From positions 1 to 8,883 of the forward strand of contig JAEXUU010000877.1 of the NCBI GenBank assembly GCA_023452965.1: DNA of 8,883 nt, read 5' to 3'. Positions 6,321-8,883 of this stretch are shown one piece after another. How positions within the stretch are numbered: position 1 is the first letter of the stretch; every line of letters starts with the position of its first letter. The DNA comes from Pseudomonadota bacterium (lineage in GTDB: Bacteria > Pseudomonadota > Alphaproteobacteria > Rhizobiales > Beijerinckiaceae). The position numbers were made by a program, and so were the translations under genes. The notes beneath the pieces are model-generated. The model ran no database searches and had not been told where the DNA came from. It saw only the letters and a list, made by a program, of their open reading frames with translations.

Positions 6321-7394
6321 ATGCTCGAAACGCCTGAAGATATGCCCCGCGGCGGGGCCAGTCTCCAGCTTGGCCTCGACACCTTCGGCGACGTCACCGC
6401 CGGCCCGGACGGCAAGCTTCTGCCGCATGCGCAGGTGATCCGCGACCTCGTCGACCAGGCCGTACTCGCCGATGGGCTCGGCATCGATTTCTTCGGCATC
6501 GGCGAGCATCACCGTGCCGATTTCGCGGTGTCGTCGCCCGAGACCGTGCTCGCCGGCATCGCCACCCGCACCAGCCGTATCCGCCTCGGCTCTTCCGTCA
6601 CCGTGCTGAGCTCGGACGACCCGATCCGCGTCTTCCAGCGCTTCTCGACCGTCGACGCACTCTCGAACGGACGTGCCGAAGTCATCCTCGGCCGCGGCTC
6701 GTTCACCGAGTCCTTCCCGCTCTTCGGCTTCGACCTGCGCCAATACGAAGCGCTGTTCGAGGAGAAGCTCGACCTCTTCGCCGAGTTGATCAGCAAGAAG
6801 AGCGTGACCTGGCAGGGGCGCTTACGCCCGCCCCTCCACGACCAGCAGGTCTTCCCGCCGATCGAGAAGGGCGGGCTCGCGACCTGGATCGGCGTCGGCG
6901 GCAGCCCGGAATCGGTGGTCCGCGCCGCGCGCTACGACCTGCCCATGATGCTCGCCATCATCGGCGGGCCGCCGCTGCGCTTCCGGCCCTTCGTCGATCT
7001 CTATCGCGATGCCTTCGAGCGCCTCGGCCGCCCCGTGCGGCCCGTCGGCGTGCATTCGCCCGGCTATGTCGCGGAGAGCGATGCTGAGGCCGCCGAGGAG
7101 TTCTTCCCCGCCTACAAGCAGATGCGCGACCGGATCGGCGGCGAGCGCGGCTGGGCGCCGATGACGCGCGAGGAGTTCGAGCGCGAGGTCGCCGGCGGCT
7201 CGCTCTATCTCGGCTCGCCGGAGACGGTCGCGCGCAAGATCGCGACGACCGTCAAGGGACTGGGCCTCTCACGCTTCCAGCTGAAGATCAGCGCCGGGCC
7301 GCTGGCGCATGACAGGATGATGCGCTGCATCGCGCTCTATGGCGGCAAGGTCATGCCGCTGGTGCGCGAGCTGGTCGGCGAGGCCGCGGCCTAG
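6321..7394 (+). CDS. LLM-class flavin-dependent oxidoreductase (second paralogue)
   Basis: A 357-residue luciferase-like oxidoreductase. I choose ATG 6321 (GAGGA 11 bases upstream). An in-frame GTG at 6273 would add 16 proline- and arginine-rich residues without a convincing ribosome site. Class features are LQLGLDTFGDV, GIDFFGIGEHH (GEHH at 61-64), RLGSSVTVLSSDDPIRVFQRF, DALSNGRAEVILGRGSFTESFPLFG and the glycine-rich GVGGSPESVV. It matches the paralogue at 5686-4640 along most of its length (for instance both have DALSNGRAE and TESFPLFG), so the two arose by duplication or occupy sister clades. It lies downstream of the HxlR gene on the same strand, with no clear promoter in the gap. Its stop codon TAG overlaps, on the opposite strand, the stop of ohrR. 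Substrate and flavin type cannot be read from the sequence. Confidence 0.9.
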   Translation: MLETPEDMPRGGASLQLGLDTFGDVTAGPDGKLLPHAQVIRDLVDQAVLADGLGIDFFGIGEHHRADFAVSSPETVLAGIATRTSRIRLGSSVTVLSSDDPIRVFQRFSTVDALSNGRAEVILGRGSFTESFPLFGFDLRQYEALFEEKLDLFAELISKKSVTWQGRLRPPLHDQQVFPPIEKGGLATWIGVGGSPESVVRAARYDLPMMLAIIGGPPLRFRPFVDLYRDAFERLGRPVRPVGVHSPGYVAESDAEAAEEFFPAYKQMRDRIGGERGWAPMTREEFEREVAGGSLYLGSPETVARKIATTVKGLGLSRFQLKISAGPLAHDRMMRCIALYGGKVMPLVRELVGEAAA

Positions 7395-7846
7395 TCGCGC
7401 CGCAACAGCGTATCGCGCAGCTTCGTCACCGCATCGGTCAGCGCGCCGGCATCGGCGGCCGTCATCCCCGCCGCATCGAGCACGCAGGGCGGCACCGTCT
7501 CCGCCTTCTCGCGCAGCGCCCTGCCCGCCTCGGTCAGTTGCAGCCGGACCTGGCGCTCATCCGCCTTGTCCCGGACGCGCGTGACCAGCCCCATTCCTTC
7601 GAGCCGCTTCAGCAGCGGCGTCAGCGTGTTCGATTCCAGAAAGAGCTTTTCGCCGAGTTCGCCGACGGTCTGGTCGTCCTTTTCCCAGAGCGCGACCATG
7701 GCGAGATATTGCGGATAGGTCAGGCCGAGCGCCTCGAGCAACGGCTTGTAGAGCCGGTTGAAGGCGTGGCCGGCGGTATAGACCGCGAAACAGAGGAAAT
7801 TGTCGAGCTTGAGGGCTGGACTCGCGGCGGCAGGTCCGGTCGTCAT
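7391..7846 (-). CDS. ohrR: OhrR-type MarR-family regulator, organic peroxide sensor
   Basis: A 151-residue winged-helix repressor. The start ATG at 7846 has AAGGAG at 7860-7855, eight bases upstream. The frame stays open upstream to 8032, but that part crosses the promoter region and is not family-like. LDNFLCFAVYTAGHAFNRLYKPLLEALGL carries Cys19 at the position of the peroxide-reactive cysteine of OhrR. Tyr33 and Tyr44 keep the same spacing from it as the two tyrosines that hydrogen-bond the reactive cysteine of Xanthomonas OhrR. Cys121 (VPPCVLD) fits the second cysteine of two-Cys OhrR proteins, which form a disulfide on oxidation. DNA contacts lie in NTLTPLLKRLEGMGLVTRVRDKADERQVRLQLTE. No ohr gene is adjacent; the divergent partner is an alpha/beta hydrolase. 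Autoregulation is likely from operators over its promoter. Confidence is high for MarR/OhrR and moderate for the exact inducer. Confidence 0.88.
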   Translation of the reverse strand: MTTGPAAASPALKLDNFLCFAVYTAGHAFNRLYKPLLEALGLTYPQYLAMVALWEKDDQTVGELGEKLFLESNTLTPLLKRLEGMGLVTRVRDKADERQVRLQLTEAGRALREKAETVPPCVLDAAGMTAADAGALTDAVTKLRDTLLRRD

Positions 7847-7868
7847 GAGGCTGTCTCCTTTGCGCCCC

Positions 7869-7896
7869 AGATAAATCGTGCGCGATCTGATCGCAA
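7869..7896 (-). promoter_or_regulatory. Predicted ohrR promoter
   Basis: On the minus strand TTGCGA (7896-7891) and TTATCT (7874-7869) are separated by 16 bases. The spacer contains the box ATCGTGCGCGAT (7875-7886), so a bound repressor would block this promoter. The predicted transcript would start close to the ribosome site, giving a short leader. This is a sequence match only. Confidence 0.45.
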
Positions 7897-7906
7897 GGGA
7901 TTGACA
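7871..7906. promoter_or_regulatory. Operator A: degenerate copy of the palindromic OhrR-like site
   Basis: This 36-base stretch matches 7926-7961 at 27 of 36 positions. It contains one perfect ATCG-N4-CGAT box (7875-7886) and, 15 bases on, a second with one mismatch, ATCGCAAGGGAT (7890-7901). It covers the predicted ohrR promoter and abuts the -35 of the hydrolase promoter. The same box pair recurs in operator B, so both are probably bound by the same regulator, most simply OhrR. Confidence 0.6.
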
Positions 7907-7930
7907 GCTTGGAAAAGATCCGCATATAAA
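7901..7930 (+). promoter_or_regulatory. Predicted sigma-70 promoter of the alpha/beta hydrolase gene
   Basis: A consensus TTGACA at 7901-7906 and TATAAA at 7925-7930 are 18 bases apart, the best promoter match in the window. Transcription would start near 7937, about 80 bases before the ATG at 8016. The -35 touches operator A and the -10 lies in the left arm of operator B, so the promoter is placed for tight repression and strong induction. Confidence 0.7.
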
Positions 7931-7961
7931 TCGCTCACGATCTAATCGTGAGCGATTTATA
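7925..7961. promoter_or_regulatory. Operator B: 37-bp palindrome with perfect 17-bp arms
   Basis: The left arm TATAAATCGCTCACGAT (7925-7941) and the right arm ATCGTGAGCGATTTATA (7945-7961) are exact reverse complements around the 3-base centre CTA. Each arm also contains its own ATCG-N4-CGAT box (7930-7941 and 7945-7956), so the site can be read as two binding sites 15 bp apart. It overlaps the -10 and likely start of the hydrolase promoter. MarR-family dimers bind such dyads; assignment to OhrR rests on the adjacency of its gene. Confidence 0.75.
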
Positions 7962-8015
7962 GATCTGCAATGCGATCCGCCCGGAAGCCGGGCCCTCGAG
8001 CCAGGGAGTACGATC

Positions 8016-8876
8016 ATGACCGCCAATGCCAAGCCGACCGTCGCCGGCAGCTATGTCACCACCCGTGAAGGCGTGAGCCTCTATTTCAAGGATTGGGGCC
8101 CGAAGGACGGCCCGGTCGTCACGCTGAGCCATGGCTGGCCGCTTTCCTCCGACAGCTGGGAGAACCAGGCGTTCTTCCTCGCCAATAACGGCTTCCGCGT
8201 CGTCGCCCATGATCGGCGCGGCCATGGCCGCTCCAGCCAGCCCTGGGACGGTAACGACATGGACCATTATGCCGACGACCTCGCCGAGGTGATCGAGGCG
8301 CTCGACCTGCGCGATGTCTCGGCCTTCGGCTTCTCGACCGGCGGCGGCGAGGTGGCGCGCTATGTCGGCCGCCATGGCACCAAGCGCGTCGCCCGGCTTG
8401 GCCTGGTCTCCGCGGTGCCACCGCTGATGCTGAAGACCCCTGCCAATCCCGGCGGCCTGCCGATCGACGTCTTCGACGGCATCCGCGCCGGCCAGATCGC
8501 CGATCGCGGCCAGCTCTACAAGGACATCGCCTCTGGCCCCTTCTATGGCTACAACCGGCCGGGCGCGAAGCCGAGCCAAGGCATCATCGACGCCTGGTAT
8601 GCGCAGGGCATGCAGGGCGGCTTCAAGAACACCTATGACTCGATCGCGGCCTTCTCGGCGACCGACTTCACCGAGGACCTCAAGAAGTTCGACAAGCCGA
8701 CGCTGATCGTCCATGGCGACGACGACCAGATCGTGCCGATCGACGCCGCCGGCCGCGCCTCGAAGAAGCTCGTCCCGCATGCTGTGCTGAAGGTCTATGA
8801 GGGGGCCCCGCACGGCCTCTCCGACACGCACAAGGACCGGCTCAACCAGGACATGCTGGCCTTCCTGAAGAGCTGA
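8016..8876 (+). CDS. Alpha/beta hydrolase, non-heme haloperoxidase/perhydrolase family
   Basis: A 286-residue cofactor-free serine hydrolase. The start is ATG at 8016, with AGGGAG seven bases upstream. The catalytic triad is Ser107 ([12 protein letters not shown]), Asp237 (HGDDDQIVP) and His266 ([10 protein letters not shown]). The oxyanion loop is [14 protein letters not shown] and the next conserved block is [14 protein letters not shown]. The whole length resembles Pseudomonas fluorescens esterase and bacterial non-heme chloroperoxidases. Such enzymes hydrolyse esters and, in the perhydrolase subgroup, make or break peracids from carboxylate and H2O2. Pro42 after Trp41 is the residue that favours perhydrolysis in this family (the L29P change in the Pseudomonas esterase). 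The chain has no signal peptide, so it is cytoplasmic. Control by the divergent OhrR is strongly suggested by the operators and fits a role in peroxide or peracid metabolism. A plain esterase is the alternative. Confidence 0.9.
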   Translation: MTANAKPTVAGSYVTTREGVSLYFKDWGPKDGPVVTLSHGWPLSSDSWENQAFFLANNGFRVVAHDRRGHGRSSQPWDGNDMDHYADDLAEVIEALDLRDVSAFGFSTGGGEVARYVGRHGTKRVARLGLVSAVPPLMLKTPANPGGLPIDVFDGIRAGQIADRGQLYKDIASGPFYGYNRPGAKPSQGIIDAWYAQGMQGGFKNTYDSIAAFSATDFTEDLKKFDKPTLIVHGDDDQIVPIDAAGRASKKLVPHAVLKVYEGAPHGLSDTHKDRLNQDMLAFLKS

Positions 8877-8883
8877 CCCCCGA

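Noticed and set aside
7925..7961. The 37-bp palindrome as an intrinsic terminator
   Set aside because: It lies in a divergent gap just at a strong promoter, has no T-run, and its imperfect second copy and internal boxes fit an operator better.
7847..8032. N-terminal extension of OhrR
   Set aside because: It would translate the promoter and both operators; the ATG at 7846 has an excellent ribosome site and gives a normal OhrR length.
7935..8831. 298-residue open frame antisense to the alpha/beta hydrolase
   Set aside because: The plus-strand frame has a full catalytic triad and a ribosome site; the antisense frame has no family features and is a GC-driven shadow.

Overview
The window is GC-rich, densely coding bacterial DNA. 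The glycerol-type ABC transporter (the GlpS/GlpT ATPase pair of rhizobia) and an OhrR with two conserved cysteines point to an alphaproteobacterium, most likely of the order Hyphomicrobiales. A Bosea-like genus is my guess from overall gene style and is not proven by the sequence. No RNA genes, insertion sequences, phage genes or CRISPR arrays were seen.

Layout. Positions 1-1555 (minus strand) hold the two ATPase genes of a glycerol importer: glpS, complete, then glpT, cut by the window edge. Positions 1556-2018 hold no convincing gene. A 64-residue coiled-coil protein of unknown role lies at 2019-2213 (plus). From 5686 down to 2318 (minus) runs a likely operon: a luciferase-like (LLM) flavin oxidoreductase, an NADP-binding F420-reductase-like protein and a 514-residue fusion of an MhqO-type ring-cleaving dioxygenase with an MhqD-type serine hydrolase. 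Divergent from it at 5797 is an HxlR-family regulator with the N-terminal cysteine used for redox sensing, followed by a second LLM oxidoreductase paralogous to the first (6321-7394). The last part holds an OhrR-type MarR regulator (7846-7391, minus) and a divergent alpha/beta hydrolase of the non-heme haloperoxidase/perhydrolase family (8016-8876, plus).

How the genes may work together. From 2318 onward the window reads as a defence locus against reactive electrophiles (quinones) and organic peroxides. Both regulators carry a candidate sensing cysteine, and the enzymes include a quinol dioxygenase fused to a hydrolase, two flavin oxidoreductases and a peroxidase-like hydrolase. The best regulatory signal is between ohrR and the hydrolase gene. 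It is a 37-bp palindrome with perfect 17-bp arms, plus a degenerate copy (27 of 36 positions identical) 55 bp away, both lying on recognisable promoters for the two genes. The functional links are inference; the motifs and the architecture are read directly from the sequence.
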